From Akkermansiaceae bacterium (lineage in GTDB: Bacteria; Verrucomicrobiota; Verrucomicrobiia; Verrucomicrobiales; Akkermansiaceae), in assembly GCA_018402445.1 (NCBI GenBank), contig JAGYIT010000007.1, positions 1,042,424 to 1,106,423 of the forward strand: DNA of 64,000 nucleotides, given 5' to 3'. The translations under genes and the position numbers were made by a program. The notes under the pieces are model-generated. The model was not told the origin of the DNA. It saw nothing but the letters and a program-made list of their open reading frames with translations, and ran no database searches. Positions 25,359 to 34,467 of this stretch are shown in pieces; the stretch's first letter is position 1; every line of letters begins with the position of its first letter.

Positions 25359-26735
25359 CTACTCGAAGTATTTCTTCAACGCGCGCTGCTCGTCGGGGGC
25401 GAGAGAGTCGCGCCAGACGCGGTCGCCACCTTTGCCCTCGGCGGCGGAGCCTCCGGCAGAGGATTTGGAGGCGGATTCATCGACGCTGTGCTTGCCGTCC
25501 TGGAGCTGGAGGAGATCGCCGGGGATGGCACGGGAGAGATCCTCGGCGTTGAGTCCGGTGACTTCGCCGATTTCGAGGGAGTCTTTTCCGCCTCGAAGGA
25601 CGTTGGGATCATGGCCGGGACCGCGGTTGACGCCGCCGGAGCCGGGGCCTTCGCCATCCTCACCTTCGCCTTCTCCCTCACCCTGGCCTTGGCCGTTTCC
25701 TTCGCCCTCTCCTTCGCCATCGCCCAGGAGCTGGTCCTCCCAATCGCCTTCGCCCTGACCTTGTCCGCCTTGGCAATCCTTGCATTTCTCAAGGGATTCC
25801 TTGAGTTTTTCTATACCCTCCTTGAGCTGCTGCATCTGCTCGGGCGTGAGTTTTCCGAGATCGTTGGGATCGAGTTTCGATAGCTGGTCGAGGAGTTCGG
25901 GGTTCGGCTTCATCGCGCCGTTCTGGATGCCTTGCAGTGCCTGTTCGAACTGCTCGGTGAGCTTCTGTTTCTGCTGAGCGTTGAGTTTATCGGTGTTTTC
26001 GGCGAGCGCTTGAAGGGCGTTTCCGGCCTCGGAAAGCTCGCGATCCAGCTTCTCGATGTTGGAATTGTGGGATTCCTCGAGGCTGTCGGTGGCTTCCAGC
26101 GAAGCGTGGCTGAACCATTCCTCTTCCTCCTGCGCGCGGAGCTGATCCAATCGCTTTTCCATCTCCTCGATGTATTCCTCATCGACCATCGCGTCCTCGG
26201 CAAGCTGTTCGAGCTGGGAGTCGATCTGAGACCAGGCTTGCGGCTGGTTGGACGGGGCGGGGGGTGCTGCTTGTTTGGCGCTGATCGGAACTAGCAGGCC
26301 GACGGCCAGCAGGGCGACCGCAGTAAGGGGCGGGGCGAGGGTTTTCGGAAGATGCCATTTCAGGCTTTCCGGGAGGGTTTGGGGAGGCTCCGGCCATGGG
26401 GAGACCCCGGCTCTAGCGGCGGAAAGCGCGGAATGGAGACCTGCGTCGGCCTCGATCCGAACCAAGGTTTGCTCGGGTTTCTCAAAACGCCGGGCGGCCA
26501 GCACGAGCGCGACCACAGCTGTGATCACCAGGGCTCCACCCAGCGAGATGCCGATTGCCCAGAGTGGAATCCCAGAAAACTCACGGCGCAGGATGAGTGT
26601 AGCCACGGCACCGAGCGTGGATACGATCAGCAAGGGTGCTGAGAGCGTATGCAAAAACCAACCGAAATTGATCCGGCGGGAAAGTGCGGTGGATTGATCC
26701 CGCCAGTATTTGCGATTTATGCCTTCGCTGGACAT
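25359..26735 (-). CDS. Membrane protein with coiled coil and Gly/Glu-repeat region (unknown function)
   Basis: Starting at ATG 26735 (458 residues), the protein has two or three N-terminal hydrophobic segments (~20-45, ~50-75) and a further one (~135-152, LTAVALLAVGLLVPISA). From ~170 it is a long charged, Gln/Glu/Leu-rich coiled-coil region (~175-330). A low-complexity (GQGEGEGEG)-type tract follows at ~350-385 and a conserved-looking tail at ~400-458 (DRVWRDSLAPDEQRALKKYF). This layout recalls the DUF4175-like proteins found near MoxR/BatA genes in the PVC and Bacteroidota groups, but no MoxR or VWA gene is adjacent. I assign no function. The repeat tract creates long false open frames on the other strand. 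Confidence 0.7.
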   Translation of the reverse strand: MSSEGINRKYWRDQSTALSRRINFGWFLHTLSAPLLIVSTLGAVATLILRREFSGIPLWAIGISLGGALVITAVVALVLAARRFEKPEQTLVRIEADAGLHSALSAARAGVSPWPEPPQTLPESLKWHLPKTLAPPLTAVALLAVGLLVPISAKQAAPPAPSNQPQAWSQIDSQLEQLAEDAMVDEEYIEEMEKRLDQLRAQEEEEWFSHASLEATDSLEESHNSNIEKLDRELSEAGNALQALAENTDKLNAQQKQKLTEQFEQALQGIQNGAMKPNPELLDQLSKLDPNDLGKLTPEQMQQLKEGIEKLKESLEKCKDCQGGQGQGEGDWEDQLLGDGEGEGEGNGQGQGEGEGEGEDGEGPGSGGVNRGPGHDPNVLRGGKDSLEIGEVTGLNAEDLSRAIPGDLLQLQDGKHSVDESASKSSAGGSAAEGKGGDRVWRDSLAPDEQRALKKYFE

Positions 26736-26900
26736 GGTCGGAGCATAATCCCATCTAGGGAAATGGAAACCACGAATCCGACGAATCCGACCAATGGGAA
26801 TTGGGGGGCAGTAGCATGGCCTCACGCTGAGCCGCCATCTCTGGATCTACGGTCGGACAATCCAGGATACCCTCCTTCAGTAGAACCATCATCCGACTTT

Positions 26901-26931
26901 GGATTACAAACATTGTAACAAGTTGTAATCC
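26901..26931. promoter_or_regulatory. Inverted repeat with three TTACAA/TTGTAA half-sites
   Basis: GGATTACAA (26901-26909) is mirrored by TTGTAATCC (26923-26931), with a further TTGTAA between them. It lies 20 bases beyond the stop of the GNAT gene (minus strand) and upstream of the acidic membrane protein gene. It could be an operator for the latter or a hairpin ending the former. No T-run follows. Confidence 0.35.
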
Positions 26932-26950
26932 TCCCGGTGTCTAGGGGCTG

Positions 26951-27544
26951 TCAGGAAAGCTCACGGAGCCAAAAAACGAGTCGGTGGAGGGTTTCCAGTG
27001 GCTCTCCGATCTGTCTCCATGGGAAGCGTGCGATCATCGCGTCCTGTCGGCAGTAGCCGCGCTTTTTCCAGAAGATGTCGTGTGGTCGGTATTGGGCGGG
27101 TTTTAGCGGATGATCTTCAGCGCGGATCACGGAGAAGAATCCGGCACTGCGGAAACCGACATTCATGGCGTGCTTTTCGCGTTCGTCGAAAAATCGGTGT
27201 CCGAGCCCTTGTCCGCGGAATTCCGGAAGCAGCACGGATTCGCCGAAATAGAAAATGTTCCGGGCGTCGAATCCGGCAGCTTCGACGGGTTTGCGGAATT
27301 CGGAGTCGGCTTCGGCGAGCGGAATTCCGGTGGAGGCTCCGACGATTTCCGCGCCATGGTTCGCGATTACGATCAGGCTGTTTTCCGAGGAAACATATTC
27401 CTCCAGATAATCCATTTCGTAATCCAGCGAGCCATCGTAGAGATACGGAAATTCCCGGAAAACCGCGATGCGCAGGCGCGCGATCTCGTTCAGGAATGGC
27501 CGCGCCGCTTTGCCCGTGTGGGTTGTGATCCGGATGTCATCCAT
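26951..27544 (-). CDS. GNAT-family N-acetyltransferase
   Basis: This 197-residue protein has the GNAT core: an N-terminal helix pair (RLRIAVFREFPYLYDG), strand 2-3 (LIVIANHGAEIVGASTGIPL), strand 4 (FYFGESVLLPEFRGQGLGHRF) with the acetyl-CoA pyrophosphate loop R-G-Q-G-L-G-H, and strand 5 (SAGFFSVIRAED). The substrate is unknown. It is transcribed divergently from the S10 peptidase 56 bases away, which implies shared regulatory sequence. Confidence 0.85.
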   Translation of the reverse strand: MDDIRITTHTGKAARPFLNEIARLRIAVFREFPYLYDGSLDYEMDYLEEYVSSENSLIVIANHGAEIVGASTGIPLAEADSEFRKPVEAAGFDARNIFYFGESVLLPEFRGQGLGHRFFDEREKHAMNVGFRSAGFFSVIRAEDHPLKPAQYRPHDIFWKKRGYCRQDAMIARFPWRQIGEPLETLHRLVFWLRELS

Positions 27545-27600
27545 GTCCGCGCGTAAAATGCCTGATGTTCCCGCTTTGCAAAAGCCGTTTTGAGGCGAAT

Positions 27601-29121
27601 ATGTGCCCGATGATGATTCCGCCGTTGCTCAAGCTGTTCGTTTTCCTCGCCCTCGCCCTGCCTCATTCGGCTTTCGCCCAGGAAAAGCCCGCCGATGAGG
27701 TGAAAAAAGCCGCGCCAACGGAAGAAGCGGCCAAGAAACCGGAACCGGTTTCGATTCAATCCAAGGTTACCATCGACGGGCAGGTCATCCCCTACACCGC
27801 CACGACCGGAAAGCTGATCCTGCGCGACGAGAAAGGAAAGGCTAAGGCGTCCGTTTTCCACATCACCTACACACGCGACGGCATCAAGGACACCAAAGAC
27901 AGGCCGGTGATGTTCGCGTTCAATGGTGGGCCGGGTTCTTCCTCTGTTTGGCTGCACCTCGGGATCTTGGGGCCGAAGCGGATTGATTTCCCCGGCGACG
28001 GCACACAGCCGCTTGAGCCCCCTGCCCGGCTGATCGACAACGACATGAGCCTGCTGGATGTCTGCGACTTGGTTTTCATCGATCCCGTATCCACCGGCTA
28101 CAGCCGCGCGGAAAAGGACGGCAACCCCAAGGATTTCCATGGCCTGCAGCAGGACATCGATTCGGTGGGAGACTTCATTCGCATCTGGATCACGGAGAAT
28201 AAGCGTTGGGCGTCGCCGAAATATCTCTGCGGTGAATCCTACGGTGGAGTCCGCGCGGCGGGTTTGGCACATTACTTGCAGGAGCGTTACGGCATGAGCT
28301 TGAACGGCGTGGTGTTGCTCTCCTCGCTGCTAGATTACCGCACCCTCATCGGCTCCCAGGGCAGTCATCTCAATTACCAGGTTTTCCTGCCGACCTTCGC
28401 CACCACGGCGCATTTCCATAAGAAAATCGAGGGCGACCGCGAGGCGATCCTGCGCGAGGCGCGTGAGTTTGCGTTCGGAGATTACGGGGTGGCCTTGATG
28501 AAGGGCAACGAAATTCCGGAGGAGGAAAAGGGAGCGGTCGCTGCAAAGCTTTCCAAACTCACAGGCATCCCGGCGGAGACGTGGATCAGGAATAGCCTGC
28601 GGCTGGACGCGTTCGAGTTTCGCAAGGAACTGCTTCGTGAGGAGGGCAAAGTGATCGGGCGTTTCGATGCGCGGGTCGCGTGGCCAACGACGAACCCGAA
28701 CTCGACCTCGGCGGAATACGACCCGTCGTATTCGTTGGCCATCGGCGCGTTCTCGACGGCGATGCTTTCTTATCTTGGAAATGATCTCGGCTGGAAGGAA
28801 GACCAGCCGTATGAAGTGCTGACCGGAAAAGTGCATCCGTGGACTTATGGCTCGGACAACCGTATCGTGAACCTCACGAGCCGGCTCACCACCGCCATGC
28901 GCGATAACCCGAAGCTGCGGGTTCTGGTGATGGGGGCGCACGCGGATCTGGCGACGCCGCCGGAAGGAGTCCCCTACTCTCTCCGGCAAGAAGTCAATCT
29001 ACCCGAGGATCTGCGTGGGCAATTCACGTTTACCTACTACGACGCCGGGCACATGTTCTACATCAACCCGCCGGATCTCGTGAAAAGTCGTGCGGATCTG
29101 ATGGAGTTTTTGAAGCGGTAA
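27601..29121 (+). CDS. Secreted S10-family serine carboxypeptidase-like protein
   Basis: From ATG 27601 (506 residues) a signal peptide (PPLLKLFVFLALALPHSAFA) precedes the catalytic domain. Family S10 marks are F-A-F-N-G-G-P-G-S-S-S-V-W-L-H (oxyanion region), the nucleophile G-E-S-Y-G-G-V-R, the acidic partner in M-G-A-H-A-D-L-A-T-P-P and the general base in Y-D-A-G-H-M-F-Y. All three of the Ser-Asp-His triad are present. Bacterial homologues hydrolyse peptides from the C-terminus in the periplasm or outside the cell. A further ATG at 27565 adds 12 residues before the signal peptide and is less likely. It is followed by an R2 repeat in a convergent gap. Confidence 0.87.
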   Translation: MCPMMIPPLLKLFVFLALALPHSAFAQEKPADEVKKAAPTEEAAKKPEPVSIQSKVTIDGQVIPYTATTGKLILRDEKGKAKASVFHITYTRDGIKDTKDRPVMFAFNGGPGSSSVWLHLGILGPKRIDFPGDGTQPLEPPARLIDNDMSLLDVCDLVFIDPVSTGYSRAEKDGNPKDFHGLQQDIDSVGDFIRIWITENKRWASPKYLCGESYGGVRAAGLAHYLQERYGMSLNGVVLLSSLLDYRTLIGSQGSHLNYQVFLPTFATTAHFHKKIEGDREAILREAREFAFGDYGVALMKGNEIPEEEKGAVAAKLSKLTGIPAETWIRNSLRLDAFEFRKELLREEGKVIGRFDARVAWPTTNPNSTSAEYDPSYSLAIGAFSTAMLSYLGNDLGWKEDQPYEVLTGKVHPWTYGSDNRIVNLTSRLTTAMRDNPKLRVLVMGAHADLATPPEGVPYSLRQEVNLPEDLRGQFTFTYYDAGHMFYINPPDLVKSRADLMEFLKR

Positions 29122-29171
29122 ATACGCGGCAGCGCAGGGAGGGGCGAATCCGAAAGCCCCCCATCCCATGA

Positions 29172-29234
29172 TGTAACAATGGAAAGAGCGGACGCACACG
29201 AAAGCTTCTTCCATGGTCATCGGCGGATTCCGAT
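29172..29234. repeat. Dispersed ~60-bp repeat, family R2, copy 1
   Basis: This copy shares a 19-base identical end GTCATCGGCGGATTCCGAT (29216-29234) and a TGGAAAG block about 40 bases earlier with 34289-34354. Both copies follow a plus-strand gene and face a convergent minus-strand gene. Confidence 0.6.
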
Positions 29235-29260
29235 CCGCCGCTCCATAGCGCGCGGCGGCA

Positions 29261-32200
29261 TCACTTCTCCAGCGGATGTTCTTTCAGGAGCTCCTCCATT
29301 TGATAGAATCCGGTTTGATCCTTGGTGGCCTCGCGGACTTTCGCAACCTCATCCGGCGTGATGGCAGACGCCTTGTTGTCGAACGAATTGCGGGTGAAGG
29401 TGAGGACATCCGCGACTTCCTTGTCGCTGAGCATTCCGAAGGGTGTCATCGGCACCTGTCCGTCGTATTTCTTCCCGTGGAGTTCGAAGGGACCCATCAC
29501 CCCGTGAAGGGTCAGCTTGATCAGCCTTTCGGAGCTGCCGTGGACGTAAATGCTGTCATTAAGGGGCGGGAAAGCGGGATCGAGACCCTTACCGTCCTTC
29601 TGGTGGCAGGTGGCACAATGGCCGTCGCGGAAATAGACTTCGTGGCCGGCTTTGAAAGACTCTTTTTCTGCATCTGTCAGGTGTTCCGGGATGGTCGGCA
29701 TGGGGTTCTCCACTTCCTCTTTCTGCGCCTTGCCTTGCAGCCTTGCGGCGGCGGCCTCGGTGGCGGCTTTACTCCATCCGTCCAGGCCTTTGCCCTGCGC
29801 GATGGTGACGACCTCAAGCGCCTCGCGCTTGTCGTACCAAGTTGCGGCGATCACCGATTCCAGTCGCACGCGCCCGTGATCGTCGGCGGCCGCTTTTTTC
29901 AGCAGGTCGAGGGAGTCGGTGAAACGGTCGAAGTTGTAGCGCAGGACGCGCACGGCGGCAGAGCGGACGCGGAAATCGTCGTGGGCGATGAGTTTACGGA
30001 GTAGATCGGTGTCCACCGCGTTCATACCCCAGGTGACCCACAGCGCCTCAAGCTGTTGGTGGGCGTGGTTGGGATCTTTCGCGTCGAGCGCGGCGACCCA
30101 TTTCTGCACGGCGGGAATGACCTCAGCGACAGGATGCTCGCGAAGCTCGCGGCGGCTGCGGTAACGGCTGCGGGATTCGTGCAGCTTGAGGTTTTCCAGG
30201 AGCGTCGCGATGGGTGCGCCATCCACGGCGGCCGGCTTCACCAGCGGGCGGGATGGATAGGTGATGCGGTAGATCCGTCCGTGGACGTGGTCGCGCAGCG
30301 GGTCGCGGGCGTTGTGCTGCATGTGGCCGATGAGGACATTGTGCCAGTCGATCATATATAGCGCTCCGTCCGGGCCGAACTCGAGATCGGCGGGGCGAAA
30401 ATTCCCGTCCGAGGATTTCATGAGCTCGTGGCGGTAAGCCAACCTTGTAGCCGGTGCCGTCGTCCGCGAGAGAGTGCTGCTTGATGCCGAGGAAACCGAT
30501 GGCGTTACCGATCAGCACGTCGCCCTGCACCTCGTCGGGGAAATGGCGGGAGGAAACGAATTCAAGGCCGGAGGTGGGCCTAACAGCCTGGCCGCCCGGA
30601 ACGAGGTTCGCGGTGCCGGGAGCCTTGGCTCCGTAGATGGTTGGGTTAAGTGAAACGGGAAGAGCCCAGTTCCATGACGGACCGGAGGTGTGAATCAGGA
30701 AATCCTGACCCCAATCGTCGAAGGCGTAGCCCCATGGGTTCGGGATGCCCATCTGGATCGTGCGCTCCAGCTTGGTTTTCTGCGGGCAGAAACGGTAGAA
30801 GCCGCCGTCCACGCCGCGCACTGGGCCATAGGGGGTCTCCACATTCGAGTGTAGGAAAACGCCCTCGCACATCATGAACGCGCCGGATGGATCGGCAGTG
30901 AAGGCACTGATCGCGTGGTGGGTGTCATGGGAATCGAAACCGGTCATCACCACCTCGCGGACGTCCGCCTTGTCGTCGCCGTCGGTGTCAGCGAGAAAAA
31001 GCAGGTGCGGCTCCTGGGAGACATACACGCCGCCGGGCGCGAACTCGAAGCCGATGGGCAGGTGGAGCTTGTCCGCGAACACGGTTTCCTTGTCGGCTCT
31101 TCCGTCGCCGTTGGTGTCCTCATAGATGATCAGCTTGTCGTCGGGCTTCGGATCGCCGGGGCGGTAATGCGGGTAGGTTGGCATCGTCGCGACCCAGAGG
31201 CGGCCCTTGTTGTCGAAGGAGATCTGCATCGGATTGGCGAGGTTCGGGAATTCCTTTTCGGAGGCGAACAGCTTCGCCTCATATCCCTCGGGGGTGGTGA
31301 TCGTCTTTTCGGCTTCATCGCCATATTTGTATTCTGCGGTGCCGTTTTTGCCGCCGGGTTGATAGTTTGTCTCCACCGGTGGGAGCGCGTGGGTCGCCTT
31401 GTCGGCGGCGGCGAGATCGAAGGGCTTGCCGTTCACCAGAGCCCAGATCGCCTGGTCGCGCAGTTCGGTCATTTCGCGGATCTTCTTTGTCTCGTCGGGG
31501 TAGTTTTTCGGGCCGAAGGGATTGAAGCGGCGGCCATCGACGTGGACGCCGTTGAGCATGCGGAAATCATTGAACCAGAACCACTCTTTGTCCGCGATGG
31601 CGGCGAGGATATCCTTTGGGGATGCTTTCGTTTTCACCGAGGATTTTCCGTAGATTCCTTCCACTAGCATTTCGGAAAGCAGGCGGTATCCGTCGTCGCT
31701 CGGCAAGAAACCGTTGCGGGTGAAGGGCTTTTCGAGGGTCGGATAAAGATCGTGGGTCTTTTTGTAAACGTCCACAAACTCGACGCCCGTCGCCACCGCC
31801 ACCTCGGCCATCGCCTGGGTGTAGAGCGCGAGGTTCGCGTTCTCGGCAAGGCCGTCGGGGAGATCACGCGATTTGGAAAGGTTCTCATAGGCGATGGGGG
31901 AAACCAGCACCAGCCTAGGTGCGGCCTTGCCGTTGTATTGCTGCGAAAGCGTGTGTTTCACCCACGCGTCCAGCTCGCCCTTGAAGTTCGCAAGCCCGCC
32001 CGGTCCGTCAAAGGATTCGTTGTAGCCGAAGAACGCGATCAACGTGTCGGGCTTGAGATCCGCGAGCCACTGGTCGGGTGTCGGGTGATGACCCTGACCC
32101 GCATGAACCATGTGCTGCGGATGGAACTTCTCTGCGCCGGGGAACGCCCACTGCGATTTGCGCGAGGGATGTGGGCGGAAGCCCGGCGTGTCGCCGGGGC

Positions 32201-32402
32201 GGCAGGTGTTTCTCAGGTAAATGTTCTTTTCCGGATGCGACATCTGGAGGCGCGCCTCCAAGTAAGGATGGTCCGCCATCCGCTCGCCGAGGCCGTTTCC
32301 GATCAGGACGATGCGCTCACCTTGCGCGGGGGCTTTCGGCTCGGCCGATGCGATGGATAGCGGCACGAGCGCAAGGGTAGGGATAATTAAGCGAAGAATC
32401 AT
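29261..32402 (-). CDS. SGNH-hydrolase / PVC-type heme-binding membrane-bound dehydrogenase fusion (one frameshift)
   Basis: From ATG 32402 a signal peptide (LIIPTLALVPLSIASA) leads into an SGNH/GDSL-like domain (~28-245; I-G-N-G-L-G-E-R, F-F-G-Y-N-E-S, S-D-D-G-Y-R-L-L). A six-bladed-propeller dehydrogenase domain follows from ITTPEGYEAKLFASEKEFPN, with LANPMQISFDNKGRLWVATM and a Ca-like D-T-N-G-D-G-R-A-D loop. One extra base near 30437-30447 breaks the frame before Y-R-H-E-L-M-K-S-S-D-G-N-F-R-P, after which the propeller ends (DLEFGPDGALYMIDWHN). HEAT-like repeats and a C-terminal cytochrome c with C-A-T-C-H and a distal Met follow. The 3142 bases are one more than a multiple of three. These secreted proteins are abundant in PVC bacteria and are thought to oxidise sugars or polyols. 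The SGNH head suggests deacylation of the same glycan. Confidence 0.88.
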
Positions 32403-32511
32403 AAGTTTTGTAGATGTTTGTTTGTTACGGTTCGTGTGGGGCGAGTCGATCAGAAAAATTTCGGAAATTGCGTATTTCCTTCGTGATGGCTCCAAGTGTA
32501 TGGGAGAGGGC

Positions 32512-33528
32512 ATGAATTTCGAAGTTCCCACTCTCCTTGCCACGGCACTCGCGTTGGTCGGTTGCGGCGCTTCCCACCCCCGCGACTCGATGGCGATAGG
32601 AGACTCGTCCCGCATCCAGGTGCAGTCGCCCGGTCGGCAGGCTCCCGTCCCCTCCCCCAGCCCGCCGCGCCTGCCGATGTCCACCGTTTTCAAGGGCGAG
32701 ACGAAATTCCACGCCATCGTCGCGAAGGCCGAGCGGGAAAACTGGCGCAAGCTGCCCATCGGCGAGCGTACGGTGAGGATCGCCCGGGAAATGGTCGGCG
32801 CTCCCTACGTGAACTACACGCTGGAGGTGGACGACAAGATCGAGTCCCCGGTGGTGAATTTCGGCGGTATGGATTGCTGGACGTATTACGAGAACGCCCT
32901 CGCCATTTCCCGCATGATCGCTTTCAAGCCCGGCCCCTACAAGCCGCAGGACATGCTCCAGATGATCGAGATCGAGCGTTACCGCGACGGCAAATGCACC
33001 GGCAGCTACCTCTCGCGGATGCATCACCTCGAGGAGGTCTTCCACGACAACCAGCGCCGCGGCTACGCCCTCAACATCACCCCGCGCATCCCCGGAGCCG
33101 TCCGCCTCAAACGCGAGATCCGGGAGATGACGGTGCAGTGGAAAAACTACCGCTACCTGAAAAGCACCCCCGCCCTCATCGAGCCGATGGGACGCATTGA
33201 GGCGCAGGTCTCCAAGCTCCCCGTTTATCACATCCCCAAGGACAAGGTCCGCGCCGCCGAGAACTACCTCCAGAACGGCGATGTTGTCGCCATCACCACG
33301 AACTGGAAATACGGCTACACCTCCCACGTCGGCCTCATCGTCCGGCTCAAGGGACGTGCCTATTTCACCCACGCCACCTCGGATCGCAGTAAGGGCCGCA
33401 TGACCATCATCGACCGCCCTATCACCGATTACGTCAACGGCAACCCCAAGCACGCCGGCATCGTAGTCTGCCGCCCCTTCGACATCCCGCCCTCCCCGCT
33501 CTGGCAACGAAGCGTCGCGAGGCAGTGA
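32512..33528 (+). CDS. DUF1460 family (NlpC/P60-like amidase) lipoprotein
   Basis: ATG 32512 follows a strong GGGAGAGGG ribosome site. The 338-residue protein opens with a lipoprotein signal (LLATALALVGC, lipobox LVGC). The body matches DUF1460: R-I-A-R-E-M-V-G-A-P-Y-V-N-Y-T-L-E, the putative catalytic cysteine in G-G-M-D-C-W-T-Y-Y-E-N-A-L-A, and a late histidine in Y-T-S-H-V-G-L-I-V. DUF1460 proteins have an NlpC/P60-type fold and are linked to cleavage of N-acetylmuramoyl-L-alanine or other amide bonds in cell-wall fragments. The gene is divergent from the heme-binding dehydrogenase across 109 bases, and the sigma factor gene follows. Confidence 0.85.
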   Translation: MNFEVPTLLATALALVGCGASHPRDSMAIGDSSRIQVQSPGRQAPVPSPSPPRLPMSTVFKGETKFHAIVAKAERENWRKLPIGERTVRIAREMVGAPYVNYTLEVDDKIESPVVNFGGMDCWTYYENALAISRMIAFKPGPYKPQDMLQMIEIERYRDGKCTGSYLSRMHHLEEVFHDNQRRGYALNITPRIPGAVRLKREIREMTVQWKNYRYLKSTPALIEPMGRIEAQVSKLPVYHIPKDKVRAAENYLQNGDVVAITTNWKYGYTSHVGLIVRLKGRAYFTHATSDRSKGRMTIIDRPITDYVNGNPKHAGIVVCRPFDIPPSPLWQRSVARQ

Positions 33529-33647
33529 ATGGATCGCCTCCCCTCCCCGTCTCACCCGCGCGGTGGAAATTTCCCCGCAACATGCGCCGAGCCCCGGGGT
33601 TGCATCCAAGCATGTTTCTCACCGGAAACCCACCTTTCGCCCATCCG

Positions 33648-34250
33648 ATGGAGGAAACCCAAGCCACGACAATGGATGACGCCGAGGCGGACATCGACCA
33701 CGCCCTGATGGCCCGAATCGCGGAAGGCGATCACCAGTCCTTCCGGGATCTCGTCGAGCGCCACCAGAACGCCGTCGTCGGCACCGTCACCAAGATGCTC
33801 GGGAACACCTCCGACTCCGAGGATATCGCCCAGATGGTTTTCATCCGCGTCTGGAAGCACGCCAAGCGCTACAAGCCGGACAACAAGTTCACCACCTACC
33901 TCTACACCATCGTCCGGAACCTCGTTTACAACGAGTCCCGCCGCCGCTCCCGCAAGCGCACCGTCTCCACCGACCAGCGCGAGGACGAGATCCACCTCCA
34001 GCACCCCGACGACCCCGCCCAACAGCCCGACTCCACCCTACTCGACACCGAACTCCGCGCCGTCATCGACGCCGCTATCGAGTCCCTCCCAGAGAACCAG
34101 CGCCTCGCCGTCGTCCTCCGCCGCTACGAGAATCTCCCCTACGAGGAGATCGCCGAAGTCCTCTCCACCTCCGTCCCCTCCGTGAAAAGTTTGTTGTTCC
34201 GCGCGCGGACCACGCTCAGGGAATCGCTTTCGAAATATCTGGATGCTTAA
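33648..34250 (+). CDS. ECF-type RNA polymerase sigma factor
   Basis: From ATG 33648 (200 residues; a later ATG at 33672 is possible) the protein has sigma-70 region 2 (QSFRDLVERHQNAVVGTVTK, SEDIAQMVFIRVWKHAKRYK, FTTYLYTIVRNLVYNESRRR) and region 4 (LPENQRLAVVLRRYENLPYE, EIAEVLSTSVPSVKSLLFRA). These are joined by a variable linker with no regions 1 or 3, so it is an extracytoplasmic-function sigma factor. No anti-sigma gene follows. Membership in the verrucomicrobial/planctomycete ECF groups is inferred, not shown. Confidence 0.92.
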   Translation: MEETQATTMDDAEADIDHALMARIAEGDHQSFRDLVERHQNAVVGTVTKMLGNTSDSEDIAQMVFIRVWKHAKRYKPDNKFTTYLYTIVRNLVYNESRRRSRKRTVSTDQREDEIHLQHPDDPAQQPDSTLLDTELRAVIDAAIESLPENQRLAVVLRRYENLPYEEIAEVLSTSVPSVKSLLFRARTTLRESLSKYLDA

Positions 34251-34288
34251 GCATTGAGCGGCGGATAGAAAATCCTTCCCAACCCTGA

Positions 34289-34354
34289 GGTTACAGTGGA
34301 AAGCGCGCGGAGACACCCACTATCCGCTCCGCATTGTCATCGGCGGATTCCGAT
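34289..34354. repeat. Dispersed ~60-bp repeat, family R2, copy 2
   Basis: The block TTACAGTGGAAAG and the end GTCATCGGCGGATTCCGAT (34336-34354) match 29172-29234. It lies in the 217-bp convergent gap between the sigma factor and fumarase genes, where I see no other feature. Confidence 0.6.
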
Positions 34355-34467
34355 TTGCACCCACTTCCGCAACGGGCCGGAATATGCGGATCTCTGCTCC
34401 GATGTCTGGCTGTTCCCAGAGTAGGCGAAGGAGCACGGATGCGGGAGCTCCCCCCATCACCCTTGAG

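Noticed and set aside
25191..25883. Plus-strand frame following the ABC ATPase with a hydrophobic start
   Set aside because: Most of it is the mirror of the Gly/Glu-repeat region of the minus-strand membrane protein gene. It starts at TTG without a ribosome site and resembles no permease.
29131..29170. Terminator from GGGAGGGGC / GCCCCCCATCCC after the S10 peptidase gene
   Set aside because: The arms pair imperfectly with a 10-base loop and no T-run follows. It is too weak to list as a feature.
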